Shown here: positions 45,310 to 57,652 of the stretch, piece after piece
Position numbering within the stretch: the first letter of the stretch is position 1
Layout of the letters: each line of letters opens with the position of its first letter
Assembly: GCF_008831285.2 (NCBI RefSeq)
Contig: NC_045144.1
Span: 3,714,268-3,774,267 of the forward strand
Direction: 5' to 3'
DNA from: Nymphaea colorata
Taxonomy: Eukaryota; Streptophyta; Magnoliopsida; Nymphaeales; Nymphaeaceae
Length of the DNA stretch: 60,000 nucleotides
Translations under genes and position numbers: made by a program
The notes under the pieces: model-generated
The model's database searches: none
What the model saw: the letters and a program-made list of their open reading frames with translations, nothing else
What the model was told of the DNA's origin: nothing

Positions 45310-46589
45310 TAGTAAAGAATGAGTTGCATATCCACATGCTCATAAAAGATCTTCTTTAATTGTGGATATTATATTTAATCACAAATTTTGAGAATCATAT
45401 GTGACGTTATTGAAGATTTGTGTCCATTAGTTAAAGTCCTCCGGTTCACAAACAACGAGGACAGGCTTTCCATTGGGTACTTATACAAAGTTATGGATAG
45501 AGCAAAAAGAGCAATTTGAGATAACTTGACCAAGAAAAGAAAGTTATACATGCTTATATGAAAAATTATAGATAAAAGGTAAACTGAACAACTTAATCAA
45601 CCTCTTCATGTATGCACTTACTATCTAAAACATGTCATTAGATCTTTTACAACATTTAAAGAGCATGGAAAAGTCATGCATGATTTGTTAAATTGTGTTG
45701 AAGTGTCAATGATTCTAGAGCACAAGATGTTGTGTATAATGAGTTGGATTTTTATTATAATTGTATAGGAGACATGAGAATAAATTTAACCATTCAAGCC
45801 AGCGCAACCATGTGTGTAGATAATTACACATAAATTTTTAATTTACTTTGCATTTGTTATCTTTTTGTTGTTTTACTTTTACATGAGATTCCTTGTTTAT
45901 TTTTTTAGATTTGTGGTGTAATAGGGTTGAGAATGATTGTCTAAATCTTAAAATTTTTGCAATTAAAGTCCTTAGCCATGCATGCAGTGCTATAAAGGAA
46001 CTGGAGCATTTTCCAACATATCCACAACTAGAAGAATGATAGACTCGAACATAAAAAGTTGAATGACCTTGCTTTGTTCGATATAATATAAAGTTGAAAC
46101 AAAGGTAATACAACTTGATATAGCATGTATTTGTTTTTAGAAAATATATAATTATATATTAACAAGTTTTTCTTATTTAACATAGACAATTACAAAAACA
46201 TCAGCAAAAAAACAGACATCTCAGTTTGACCATATCAGCTTGGAAAACTTTGATGATCTAGAACTATGAGTTGATGAATAACCAACTACAATATTTGATA
46301 CAATGTTTCAACATTGAATTTGAAAGAACACAAATTGCTAACAAAACAGAGCATACTAGATATGTCAGTGAGGATCTTCAAGTTCATGAAGATGTCCTTT
46401 TACATTATTTTGTTTTACATTACTTTTCAGGAAAACAAAGCTCACGCTTTAGCCAAGAAAAGCAAAAACTTCTTCTAATGACAACAAAGATGAATCAAAA
46501 GGAATGCAAGGTGTGCTGCTACAACCACTTCCTATCGTGCACGTTTGGGAAATTTGATTCTCCGTCGTGGAAATCGTCTTTAAATCGAT

Positions 46590-47244
46590 AGTATCTCTTC
46601 AGCAATGATAGGTGTCTCATGCGTTGAAAATATACTCAAATTGAACCGTAAACATTCTACTGATGACCCACACGTGAGGACAAAATTTAAGAATATTAAC
46701 TAAGCTTCATTACCAGCAATAGATTTGACATCCACCACCCGAAGCTGTTGAAGAGCAACAGGCTCGCGTAAAGTACCACTACCTATGGGTGTTGGTTTGC
46801 TTGATATCTTCCTGAATGATGTGTCAGCTTCGTCAGTATTTGCCATTGTACTGCACCATGTATCCTTCTAACATAGTACATTATTTTTCACATAAGTTGA
46901 TATATTTAATGCATTTTGAATTGTCTGACTTAAAACTCCCAACCAAAAAAGTGTCCTCATGAATCCAAATACCAATGTGAACCTTTCAACAAGTCCATGT
47001 CACTAGGTATGAACAAAAGCAACTAAAAAAAGTTTCTTGCTATTTGTGTTAGATTGAAGCTTACCAGTCCAGCATTATTTGGAATGGATATGAAATCTAG
47101 GGTTGCGGCCAGTAGATACCTCCATCTTTTGGACAGGACGTTGCATATTACAACCTCTTCAAATATAAGAAAGGAGAGTATGTGAAGCAAAGTTGATTCA
47201 GACAATAAATTGATTATGCATTCGTCGGTTTGATCCATTGACAT
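46590..47244 (-). pseudogene. F-box/FBD pseudogene, unit A
   Basis: F-box proteins are substrate receptors of SCF ubiquitin ligases. The F-box part reads from about 47238: DQTDECIINLLSESTLLHIL, SFLIFEEVVICNVL, SKRWRYLLAATLDF, with the LSKRWRYL core intact. It then ends at a stop near 47023, and there is no leucine-rich-repeat region. At 46850-46590 the minus strand continues with the ANTDEADTSFRKIS-type segment, VDVKS.AGNEA and an EEILSI-like end, the FBD signature. The middle of the protein is missing and frames change, so it is not functional. Confidence 0.75.
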
Positions 47245-47829
47245 AGGACTTTTATATTCTGAAATGACAGTGTAAGGATCCTAACTTACAGTAGAAGTAG
47301 ATAAAACAAAAACGGAAGAAGAAGCTGCAGGGATAACGCAATCACAGGAAAGATAGTGAAGCAACTTTGCAAACACATATTAAAAATTAATTTTGTAACT
47401 GTAATGGAAGAAAATAAAGACATTCTTGTATAAATCTTCTCCTTATTTTTTGCAAGAAATCTTCTCCTGATTTATTGGGAGTGTATTATATGGCGTGTCT
47501 CGACACTTTTTTGGGACTATCTTTTTCTATCGTTTGGAGAGCGTTGAGTTACGTGTACAAAAAAGATGGAGTTTTGACTCTAAGTTTTTCATTTGCTGAT
47601 TCTACCAATTTTGTAAGAAATTTTATTGTCGGTATAAAATTTATGTCGCCTTTTACATTACTTTGTTTTACATTACTTTTCAAGGAAAATGAAGCCCACG
47701 CTTTAGCCAAGAAAAGCACAAACCTCTTCTCATGACAACCAAGATGAATCAAAAGGAATGCACAAACCTATCGTGCACGTTCTGGGAATTTGATTCTTAG
47801 CCCTGGAAATCGTCTCTGAATCGATAGTA

Positions 47830-48515
47830 TCTCTTCAGCAATGATAGGTGTCTCCTGTATTGAAAATATATATTCAAACTAAAGTGTAGACGTTCTACTT
47901 ATGACCCACATGTGAGGACACACTTTAGAAACATTAACTCAGCTTCATTACCAGCAAAGGATTTGACATCCACCAGCTGAAGCTGCTGAAGAGCAACATG
48001 CTTGCGTGAAGTACCACTACCTGTGGGTGATGGTTTGCCTGATATCTTCCTGAATGATGTGTCATTTTCGTCAATGTTTGCCATTGTACCGCACCGTATA
48101 TCTTTCTAACATAGTTCATTATTTTTCATAGATGTGGATATATTTAATGCATTTTGAATTGTCTGACCTAAACCTCCCAACCAAAAAAGTGTCCTCATGC
48201 ATCCAATTACCGAATATGAACCTGTCAACAAGTCCATGTCACTAGGTATGAACAAATGCAACTAAAAAAAGTTCCTCGCTATTTGTGCCAAATTGAAGCT
48301 TACTGGTCCAGTAATATTTGGAATGAATATGAAATCTAGGATTGGGGCCAGTAGATGCCTCCATGGTTGAGGCTAGTAGATGTCTCTATCTTTTGGACAG
48401 GACGCTGCATATTAGAGCCTTTTCAAATGTAAAGAAGGAGAGTCTGTGAAGCAAAATTGATTCAGGCAATGAGTTGATTATGCATTCGTCGGGTTGGTCT
48501 ATTGACGTAGGACTT
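47830..48515 (-). pseudogene. F-box/FBD pseudogene, unit B
   Basis: The F-box part near 48510-48310 reads DQPDECIINSLPESILLHRL, SFFTFEKALICSVLSKR, then TAG where tryptophan stands in the family, followed by a small internal duplication. The FBD-like part is the best kept of the array: from 48084 it reads ANIDENDTSFRKISGKP, VALQQLQLVDVKSFAGNEAE, LMFLKCVLTCGS, then a stop, and EEILSI(Q)RRF-like sequence out to about 47830. Confidence 0.75.
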
Positions 48516-49129
48516 GTATATTTGAAATGGCAATGTAAGGATCCTAACTTACAGTAGAAGTCAAATTGGTCGACAAAATGAAGCTAAAGACACCTAATGA
48601 CAAGTAGTGAAAGCTGACCAAAAAAAAACAGAAGAAGAAGCTAAAGGGATAACGCAATCACCAGGAGAGATAGTGAAGCAACTTCGTGAACCCATATTAA
48701 GAATGAATTCTGTAACTATAATGGAAGAAAATAAAGACATTCTTGCAAGAAATCTTCTCTGGATTTCTTGGGAGTATACTATACAGCGTATCTCGGAACT
48801 TTTTTGGGACTATGTTTTTCTACCATTTGGAGAGCATTGAGTTCCGCATACAAAAAGGATGGAGTATTAACTCTAAGTTTTTTATTTGCTGATTCTATCA
48901 ATTTTATAAGAAGTTTTGTTGCGGTATAAAATTTATTTCTCCCTTTATATTACTTTGTTTTACATTACTTTTCAAGAAAAACGAAGCCCAAGCTTTAGCA
49001 AAGAAAAGCAGAAACCTCTTCTAATGAAAACCAAGACAAATCAAAAGGAATGCAAGGTGTGCACCTACAAAAACTTCTTATCGTGCACGTTCTGGGAATT
49101 CGATTCTTACCCGTGGAAATCGTCTCTGA

Positions 49130-49784
49130 ATGGATAGTATCTCTTCAGCAATAATAGGTGTATCCCGCGTTGAAAATATATATTCAAACTAAAGCGTAGA
49201 CATTCTACTGATGACCCACACGTGAAGACATAATTTACGAACATTAACTTAGCTTTATTACCAGCAAAGGATTTGACATCCACCACCCGAAGCTACTGAA
49301 GAGCAACGGGCTTGTGTGAAGTACCACTACATGTGGGCATTGGTTTGCCTAATATCTTCTTATTGATGTGTCGGTTTCGTCAGTGTTTGCCATTGTACCA
49401 CACCGTGTATCCTTCTAATGTAGTACAATATTTTTCACAGGTGGGGATATATTTAATGCATTTTGAACTGTCTGACCTAAGCATCCCAACCAAAATAGTA
49501 TCCTCATGCATCCAATTACCAATGTGAACCTGTCAGCAAGTACTTGTCACTAGGTATGAACAAAAGCAACTAAAAAAAGTTTCTTGCTATTTGTGTCAGA
49601 TTGAAGCTTGCCGGTCCAGCATTATTTGGAATGGATATGAAATCTGGGATTGCGGCCAAGAGATGCCTCCATCTTTTGGACAGATGTTGCACATTACAAC
49701 TTCTTCTAAAGTAAGGAAGGAGAGTATGAGAAGCAGAATTGATTCAGGTAATGAATTGATTCTGCATTTGTCGGGTTGATCCAT
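49130..49784 (-). pseudogene. F-box/FBD pseudogene, unit C
   Basis: The F-box part from 49784 reads MDQPDKCRINSLPESILLLI and LSFLTLEEVVMCNIC, then shifts frame at the SKRW position. The FBD-like part lies at about 49400-49130 with a premature stop (QQ replaced by TAG in the ALQQL motif) and GNKAKLMF for the usual GNEAELMF. Confidence 0.75.
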
Positions 49785-50394
49785 TGACCTAGGACTTGTA
49801 TATTTTGAATTGACAATGTAAGTATCCTAGCTTATAGTGGAAGTCAAATTGGTAGACAAAATGATACTAAAGACACCTAATGGCAAGTAATGAAAAGCTG
49901 GCCAAAAAAATGGAAGAAGAAGCTAAAGGGATAACACAATCACCAGGAAAGATAGTGAAGCAACTCCGCGAACCCATATTAAGAACGAATTCTATAACTA
50001 TAACAGAAGAAATCTTCTTTGGATTTCTTGGGAGTGTATTATATGGCGTGTCTCGAAACTTTTCTACGACTATGTTTTCCTACCATTTAGAGAGCGTTGA
50101 GTTCCACATAGAAAAAAAATGGGGTACTGACCCTAAGTTTTTCATTTGCTGATTCTATTAATTTTATAAAAAGTTTTGTTGTCGATATAAAATTTATGTC
50201 TCCTTTTACATTACTTTGCTTTTCATTACTTTTCAAGGAAAACGAAGCCCAGGCTTTAGCCAGGAAAAGCAGAAACCTCTTCTAATGACAACTAAAAGGA
50301 ATCAAAAGGAATGCAAGGTGTGCCTACATCCACTTCCTATCGTGCACGTTCGGGGAATTCAATTCTCAGCCACAGAAATCGTCACTGAATCGGT

Positions 50395-50760
50395 AGTATC
50401 TCTTCAGCAATGATAGGCATCTCTTGCATTGAAAACATACTCGAACTGAAGCGTAGATGTTCTACTGATGGCCCTCACGTGAGGACATAATTTAGGAACA
50501 TTGACTCAGCTTCATGACCAACAAAGTATTTGACATCCACCAGCCGAAGCTGCTGAAGAGCAACAGGCTCGCGTGAAGTACCACTACCTTTTGGCGTTGG
50601 TTTGCCTGTTATCTTCCCGAATGATGCATCGGCTTCATCAGTGTTTACCATTGTACCACACCATGTATCCTTCTAACGTAGTATAATATTTTTCATAGAT
50701 GGGGACATATTTAATGCATTTTAAATTGTCTGACCTAAACCTCCCAACTAAAAAAGTGTC
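50395..50760 (-). pseudogene. F-box/FBD pseudogene, unit D, FBD part only
   Basis: The minus strand keeps the segment matching units A-C (ALQQLRLVDVKYFVGHEAES-like reading, then the EEILSI-like end near 50400). The F-box exon expected about 400 bases upstream is absent: similarity to the other units stops near 50780, though a short stretch similar to the next part of the unit (GGAGTATATTATGCGGCATG) reappears near 50900. Confidence 0.6.
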
Positions 50761-50960
50761 CTCGTGCTTCCAATTACCATTGTAAGTAGTAATGTGTCAA
50801 AATTTCAATTTTTTTCTGTTTATAAATTTATTCTGTTGATAAATTTATGGATGTGGTATTATTTAATGGTCCCAATGGGTATAACTCAAAAAAGTTTGGA
50901 GTATATTATGCGGCATGTCTCGAAACTTTTGTGGGGCTATGTTTTTATACCAGTTAGTAT

Positions 50961-53900
50961 GACACATTAAAAGGGGGAAGAGTGGTGTTCCAGCTCTCAC
51001 ATGGGTTGGTGGTAAGGTCAATCCTCCCACTCATTCAGATAAACAAATTAATGACATCATATTGTATACACTCATAGCATGATCAATCATAAACTCAAAT
51101 ACATAATCACAAACACAAATACGTTCAAACATTTAAAGTACCCTTCTTTCAAAGAAAACTTTTTATAAAGACAAAATTGAAAATTAAAAAAAACTAAAAA
51201 GACTATAAAGGACATTTCTTTTTAACAAATTACCAAATTTTGTTTCCCTCCTTGTGTGCACGCAACTATTGAGTTGGCTGGTAATGACAATTTTTTCCTT
51301 TGTATTTTGTAATTTTTTCCCCTTTCCATTCCCTGAGCCATGATCCTTTCTCTTTTTTTATTGTCCTACTTTATGAATTTAACCCGTGTACTTTTTTCTT
51401 CCAGCCGCAACCTTTGTCACTTTAACATATCATTGATCATTCGTTCCATAGGTTTTTTAAATTCTCTCTTCTTCACTTGCTTTGGGGTGGTTCATTTTGC
51501 CTTTCTCTAGATAAAATATAATATTTTTGATATGGGGAAGAAAAAGAATAAGATATGCGGAACAAGAAAAAAAATAAAGATATTCAGCAAAAGATCATAT
51601 AAATGAACCAGAAAGAAATCGATAAAAAAATATTGAGTTGTTAAATAACAATCCCAACAACAAAATTAATATGAATGAATCGAGAAAAGTCGATACCAAA
51701 AACTATTAAACCCTATGTGATTTGTTTCTTATTAAGTTTGCGCCCTTGTTTCTGCCTTGTGAGCCAAAATAATAATCGGGTAGCATGACTCGAAAGGCTG
51801 TCATTTTACTATGCTCCAAAGGTAGCAGCTGAAATCTTCTTTACTTTTCTCAACGTATAAAAAATTAAGGCAAGACATTTCAAAACAAAAAAACCTTCAA
51901 TTATTTGATTTTCAGAAAAGCGTTTTTTCACATTCGTTTTTAAACTTTTTAATGGAGATCACATCTGACGGCAGATTTACGAAGAACAAATACCTGATAG
52001 CTTCAATTTTCTGCTCTAAGTAACACAGACTTTAAAAAAAAATTGTTGCACTCCCATTGTGTCGGGTGAAGCTTGGATATATTTTAGGTGCAGCTTGGGT
52101 GCACCAACAAGCAAATTGATTTTTTTTTTCCTTATGATTTGTTAATCATTAAGCTGTTTTTATTACTTGTAAATAATTAAATGGTTACTTTTATATATAT
52201 GTACATTATTATTACCGTTCAGAGTCATTTAACTCACTTATGAGGGTCCTTCAATCTATTATAATAAATGGTTGAGAAAAAAACAAAGATAAAAATGTAT
52301 GAATTAATATTAGGAAACAAAAATTCCCAACACATATTATTTTTTCAAATATTTATATAAGTGTAATTAGGTGGCCTAAAAATCAGGAAAGTCGCCACTG
52401 TTGCCGATGGCCAAATTGTAAAAGATCGTCATTAAATGGACAATAAATTGTTATTAAAGTCACTATTAACGTGTTCTTATCATTAACCGTTGCTAATGCC
52501 AACAGCCAAAAAATAAAATATTCATTGAAAGCTTGGAGCTCTAGCTATAAAATAAAAAATTGACATCAATTGTCCACCCGATTCAATTGAATTGTAGATA
52601 ATGGGCAAAAATGTACTATATTCATGTTAAAAAAAACTGGAAAACTATTTAAGAATAACCTAAATAAAATAAACTTTGAAAACTAAAGAACAAAGAAAAC
52701 TGTGTGAAACATTTAGAAATAAATCAAATCAGTTTTCCTCCAATTAGATTTTAATGAGTCGATTGAGATCGATTCAATTTTCCACATTGGCTGCAAGCCT
52801 TTCTCTCTAAAATAAAGTCACCATTCTCTCTAGCATGCCAACTTACCAACATCTCAAACAGTGAATTATGGCATTTTTCTTTTGCCATACCAATAAGTCT
52901 TGGTTTACAAGAACATATTATTATTATTATTTGGTGTGAGGCAAGGAAAAAAGAAAGTAGAGGCTGGGCAGACCAGAGCATATTAAAAGTAACCACAGAG
53001 TTACACCAAGTAATAAGGTAGAGGTTCTGAGTATTTTGGTGTATTAAGATAGATTCGTGAGATATTGTTGCACATAAGCGTTGTCCCAAATCAGTGCAGT
53101 GGTTACGTACTGTCACTATTACCAAATAACCCCCAGGAGGGACACTTCCTATATTATATGGTTAACATGGGAATACACGTTCTCACATTTTATCATAGGG
53201 ATATTTTGATAATTTTACATGATGAAAATTTTCTAAACTCCAATTTTGCCATAACATATAGACCGCCCTAAGGAATAAGTGAATTTTGGCTAAAGCTTGG
53301 GCTTCATTTGGGAAGTTGATCTGTTTTACTTTGATCCTGATAGTTCACTGTTGTCATATCTGTTTGGCCATCATTCTCTTGCCTTGTTTCCATGTGTTTT
53401 AGGGGGGAAAATTTTTCTTTGTTCATGGCTCATCCGGAGACAGGCATGCAGCTCGAACTAGATATTCTCATAAAGTTCAACTGAAGGAGACCGATCAAGT
53501 TTGTGAATGTAATGAATAAGCTTGCATTTGACTCATTAAGCAGATCGACTGAATGAAGAGCATAATTGTACTAACCAAGAAGCTGTTGAATTAATTATTC
53601 AGTTCCATTTTGTGTGGAGATGAAGAAGATGAAAATTATGAACGAAAGTCGAGAGTGCTTTCATTTGTTATATATACTATTTTGTGATGACATACATAAC
53701 AGTTAAAACTTGTTTCTGATGTGTTATCTCATAGACTTAAAGACCTTCTGACGTATGATTTATGGTAATGATACATATTATGTTATGTTCTTTGATGTGC
53801 TTTCTAGCATTATATTGTTATGAATTATGATTATGCATGTTTATAAACGACGACTCATAATTTCATAGCTATAATAAGCCTATCAGTAAAACACGTTTTT

Positions 53901-56482
53901 TATGAAGTGATAGCCATACCAAACGAAATACAACTAGTGAACATATCATTCTTGATTTTTACTATTTTTTATTTTTCTTTTTTTAATTTAGAAAATTATG
54001 ATACATTATGATTTTTTATGGCACGACTTATTTTAAAATCGGAATGATACGGCTTACGATGCACTTTTACAACATTATTTTTCACACTTGACCGCAGCTA
54101 CGATTTTTCACTCCTCCCATTTCACCCAAAACCATAAGTATATAAACATAGACTGCTTCCTTGGAAGATCGGCTCTAAACGTAACATTATGCATTAAAGG
54201 AGAACATTATGCATTAAAGGAGAGTGATCTCAGGTTGGATCAATCACACACTCAGATTGAAGCTGTTGTTGCATCTCTCCTGCCAAAAGAGATTGAAAAA
54301 TCACCGGTAACTGGCTCCAAATTTGTTCATCTTCATTTGTATTGCTTGCTCATGTGAATGGCTGACTGGCGTCTGATCTCCATCCGAAGGATCGGCAAGA
54401 GGCAGGATTTGTCCCTCGACCTCTTTTGACGTCACTACTAGCCATGGCATTAAACTCACCCATCAGCGCGCAAGGGAGCTCAATATTCAAAATAATATCT
54501 TTCCGCTATTTAAAGGCCAGCTTCCGGTGACAAAAGAGCAGTGGGGAGATAAAACACCCTCATGACAAAAGCCTCCCTGGAGTCTCTTTCCGGACAGGAG
54601 AAAGAAAAGCAACAACGGCAACATGAATTTGCAACCTTCTAAACATTGTTTGCATGCAATGCATGCATAGTGTACGTGTGTAGAAGACGCGTGGGATGAT
54701 GTATAATCTATGTTTGAGTTTGGCTACTGGACAAAGATGGTTCTTACAAGTTCGCAGATACACACATGCACAAAATGCACACATGTAGACAAACGCGTGT
54801 GCACCCACATACGTGTAATGTAATGCAGTGGAAAGACTGACAGAAAATGTAGTGGTCAACTCTTGCATTCTTTCAGCCTCACAAAATAATCCATCAGGGG
54901 CAAGGTGAATGACGTAGAGCCAAGGATATCCCAAATTACATGTCATCCATGGTGGTTGTCATAGAGGATGTACCAAGATTAGATGGAGTTAGCTGACATA
55001 AGAAGCAACCAGGAAGATGTATCTGGCAGATCACCAGCTTAAATGGATGACAGGGAAACGAAAATGAGATTAGCATGCATAGATCCAAAAGAAAACTGTA
55101 GAATATTTCAAAAGTATGAGACAACTAAATGGGCAGACTGGTTTGCATGGATGATAAACTATTTGAGTATAGTTTATATCATCAAATCTGCTCAATGTTT
55201 TCATCAAGGGCATGTAATAGTCTCAAGCACTTGAGTAATATATGTAAATTTGCAATACGGTTCACTAGAGACGACGATTGCTTTGTCCTGAACATACTTG
55301 CTTAATTCCAAAAAGGGAAAAAAATGGAGTAGAAACAGTATTGCCGTATAGACTAGTAGAGGAACAAATGTATATAGTATAATTAGCCAACAAACAATAA
55401 ATGGTGAAATAACAAAAAACATTAATTCTATGCATAACAATTACCAAATGAAAACACACTACTGCATTCAAACTTCTAAAATATAATTTTCAAAGCCTGA
55501 GCTTCATATTCTTTTGCTGAATCCTCTAGCTACTTATGCGCATGCAAAACATGGTTAACCCAGTTTTCATTCAAACAAGACAAGTGAAAAATCTGGTATT
55601 TGGATATTGCAGGCTAGTGCTCCAACGTGTTTGATCTTCTCAGATTTCATATCCATGCATAGCACGTGGCACCAAGATTATAGGTGTAATTAATCACTGA
55701 ATCACAGACCCCAGGGCGATATGAAATCCAAATGCCAATGTTCTGGATAGAAGAGAAAGTCAGATCCTAATTAAATCTGATAAATCTAGAAGATTTAAAT
55801 GGCCACTGAGACATGGTTTACGACATAAACGTCCACAGGTTTCCCGGTTGCTTACCTCCACACTAAACTCTAAAATTTGCTGACCAATAAAAAATCAAGG
55901 AAGGATGCAAAAAAACAGCCCCCAGTTACATGGGGCAGAGGGAACTTATATCCAAGCTTGCGGGTCTCTACCATGTCAGCGAGAAGTGTATAGCAATACG
56001 TCACAGCTTTTGAACACGTAAAAACGATCATCAGTGAGAAATTAGCTGACTTTTATTGACATATCCCTAATCAAAACCAGAATCAGTCCCTGAACGGGCA
56101 ATTACACAGGAAAAAACAAGTTTCTCAGCAGTTGTATGGAATATATACAGCACAAATTTGCATGAACTGACAATTAGCTATGTATGCTAGTCATCACCAT
56201 GGAATTACCATAATCATCATGATATACAGATTGGCGAGGTTACTGTAACCTCCAGTAGCTTGAAGCAGTCAAATTCAAAATAGAAATGTCCATGAAGGGT
56301 GAACTAGTGCAACAGTATACTCCACATATCAAAAACGATGAAACAGAATAGGAAATACCAACATTATGAAGGCAAAATATGGAAGCAGCCCAGCCTTCTC
56401 AGGTTAAAATTGAACATGATACATCCACCTGAGCACCCAATTTGTGCTCTTCAGGAATGAAATCACATACAATCTAAACATA
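50961..56482. other. AT-rich intergenic DNA, no gene supported
   Basis: Scanned on both strands without a family match. A CGGAATGATACGGCTTACGATG patch ends in TACAACATT near 54070, again recalling the CAATGTTGT element ends. An 89-codon plus-strand frame at 54088 is not recognised. CA/TG-rich DNA lies at 54740-54830. The last 500 bases should hold the KIN17 3-prime UTR. Confidence 0.4.
54183..54222 (+). repeat. Exact 20-bp direct duplication
   Basis: AACATTATGCATTAAAGGAG occurs twice in a row. Confidence 0.95.
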
Positions 56483-57652
56483 CTACTGCATAATTTTACA
56501 AATATCTTCATAATCAATTGCTTGTAGAATCCTTCCATCATAGATTCCCTTCTCTATTTGAACTTTGGCACAGTAGTTTGCAGTGTCAATTGCAAGCAAT
56601 CTTGCATTTGATCCACGATATGCACCATTCACAATTCGTACCAAACCACCAATTTGAGGAATCACAGTTTCCAGCTCCTGCTGGTCCACTCTTAGTAGGT
56701 GCCCATTGTCAATCATTTTGATCTCTCCAACATACTTATCTATCACCTTCTGTACAATCCCTTTTTGTTTGTAATAACCCTTTTCTGCCAGTGCCTTACT
56801 CATGATCTTTACCACAATTCCTTCAGATAGCCAATAGTCTTTCCTATTGCTCCTCTCCTTCACGCTTTCCTGCTCTTTCATCAATTCATCCAGAGCAGAG
56901 ATACCACCTGTTTTCACCTTTTTTGGTTGTTTGTCATCTTCTTGATCACCAAAAGCAGGGACTAATATGCTGCTTGATGGCTGTGAACTTTCAGCCTGCT
57001 CAGTAGCTCCTGACTTTGAAGAACCCAACGAAAATACAACCTTACCCGCTTGCTCTAATTTCACGGGCTCAACAGGCAAAGAGTTGTCATCGGTTTTGGG
57101 CATCAACTGCTCTGCCCTTTCTATCTGTTTAGCTATGGCCTTCTCCTGTTTTTCTTCTTCAACAGCATCTGATTTCAACCTTTTGTTTTTCTGCTTCTCC
57201 TTGAAATATTCCTCTGATTCTCGATCTATATATGTCATAAACCAACCTTTAGGGGTCTCTTCCACTTTGCATTTCCCAGTACGCCCCAGGTACTTGACAA
57301 ATTCAGTCAGGGTAGCCCATTGTGTGGAGTTCATGTGAATGTGATGCCGATCAGAAATGTATTCATTATAAACAACCGTGGCAGCCACCCGGCTGAAACG
57401 GTGACTCCGCTTCATATGTTCCATGAATGCCTGCTCGAACTCCTCAGAGTAACCACCAATAATCCGGTGAGGATTCTGCCCAAAGACCTGCATTTGGCGC
57501 TGGTGGCTCTCGCTCATACAGTGGCACTTGAACCCATTCTCATCCCGGCATTGCTTCTGGCACATTTGACAGTACCACCGAAGTTTCTGCAGTCCCTTTG
57601 CCTTAATTCTATTGGCAATCGCTTTAGGCGTGAGAAATTCATTCTTCCCCAT
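56483..57652 (-). CDS. KIN17: DNA/RNA-binding protein KIN17
   Basis: KIN17 is a conserved nuclear zinc-finger protein that binds curved DNA and RNA and is linked to replication, DNA repair and splicing. The single open exon gives 389 residues, close to the 393 of the human protein. I start at the ATG 57652 because the family begins MGKNEFLTPKAIANRIKAKG; the codon two upstream is TTG, not ATG. Domains: zinc finger with C28, C31, H44 and H50; the kin17-specific winged-helix region (about 51-160: GGYSEEFEQAFMEHMKRSH, MNSTQWATLTEFVKYLGRTG); a lysine/glutamate-rich linker with KQKNKRLK as a probable nuclear signal; a C-terminal pair of SH3-like folds with a KOW-type motif (GGLVRIVNGAYRGSNARLLA) from about 270. 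No stop, shift or missing ligand is seen. It looks functional. A terminal exon of another minus-strand gene ends about 660 bases upstream. Confidence 0.97.
   Translation of the reverse strand: MGKNEFLTPKAIANRIKAKGLQKLRWYCQMCQKQCRDENGFKCHCMSESHQRQMQVFGQNPHRIIGGYSEEFEQAFMEHMKRSHRFSRVAATVVYNEYISDRHHIHMNSTQWATLTEFVKYLGRTGKCKVEETPKGWFMTYIDRESEEYFKEKQKNKRLKSDAVEEEKQEKAIAKQIERAEQLMPKTDDNSLPVEPVKLEQAGKVVFSLGSSKSGATEQAESSQPSSSILVPAFGDQEDDKQPKKVKTGGISALDELMKEQESVKERSNRKDYWLSEGIVVKIMSKALAEKGYYKQKGIVQKVIDKYVGEIKMIDNGHLLRVDQQELETVIPQIGGLVRIVNGAYRGSNARLLAIDTANYCAKVQIEKGIYDGRILQAIDYEDICKIMQ

Larger units (their letters stand above)
43143..46270 (+). pseudogene. hAT superfamily transposase (DUF659 type), broken and carrying nested insertions
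   Basis: hAT transposases cut and paste DNA elements. Leading part 43143-43365 is basic then acidic (RKEENDDENVEDDKYD) and joins, across an 815-bp insertion, to 44189 onward. DUF659-like blocks follow: TMFLKSLMSDVLKATKILFD near 44740-44800, VGIVQFIIDNVVNYGAL near 44830-44880, CATHCVNLMRQDLAEMYDI near 44930-44985, KFIYNHAYVLSFMRKLTEE near 45020-45075, ARTRF-like AQTRFVINVLIVQNI to 45140. After a second insertion come LVKVLRFTNNEDR, IGYLYKVMDRAKRAI and ACTYYLK-like pieces to about 45650, and the C-terminal NDRLEHKKLNDLALFDII and DHISLENFDDLEL near 46035-46265. Dozens of stops and shifts make it inactive. The element termini were not located. Confidence 0.85.
46390..50960 (-). repeat. Tandem array of four F-box/FBD units, about 1.27 kb each
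   Basis: The block GAAAA(C/A)(A/G)AAGC(T/C)CA...GCTTTAGC recurs near 46433, 47680, 48977 and 50237, and other segments recur with the same spacing. Each unit holds, on the minus strand, an F-box exon relic and an FBD-type relic; the fourth unit lacks the F-box part. The array begins directly after the hAT relic. A plus-strand frame of each unit (TEEEAKGITQSPGEIVKQLR) is partly kept but has no family match. Confidence 0.9.

Noticed and set aside
54088-54357. 89-codon plus-strand frame
   Set aside because: It includes an exact 20-bp tandem duplication and resembles no protein family.
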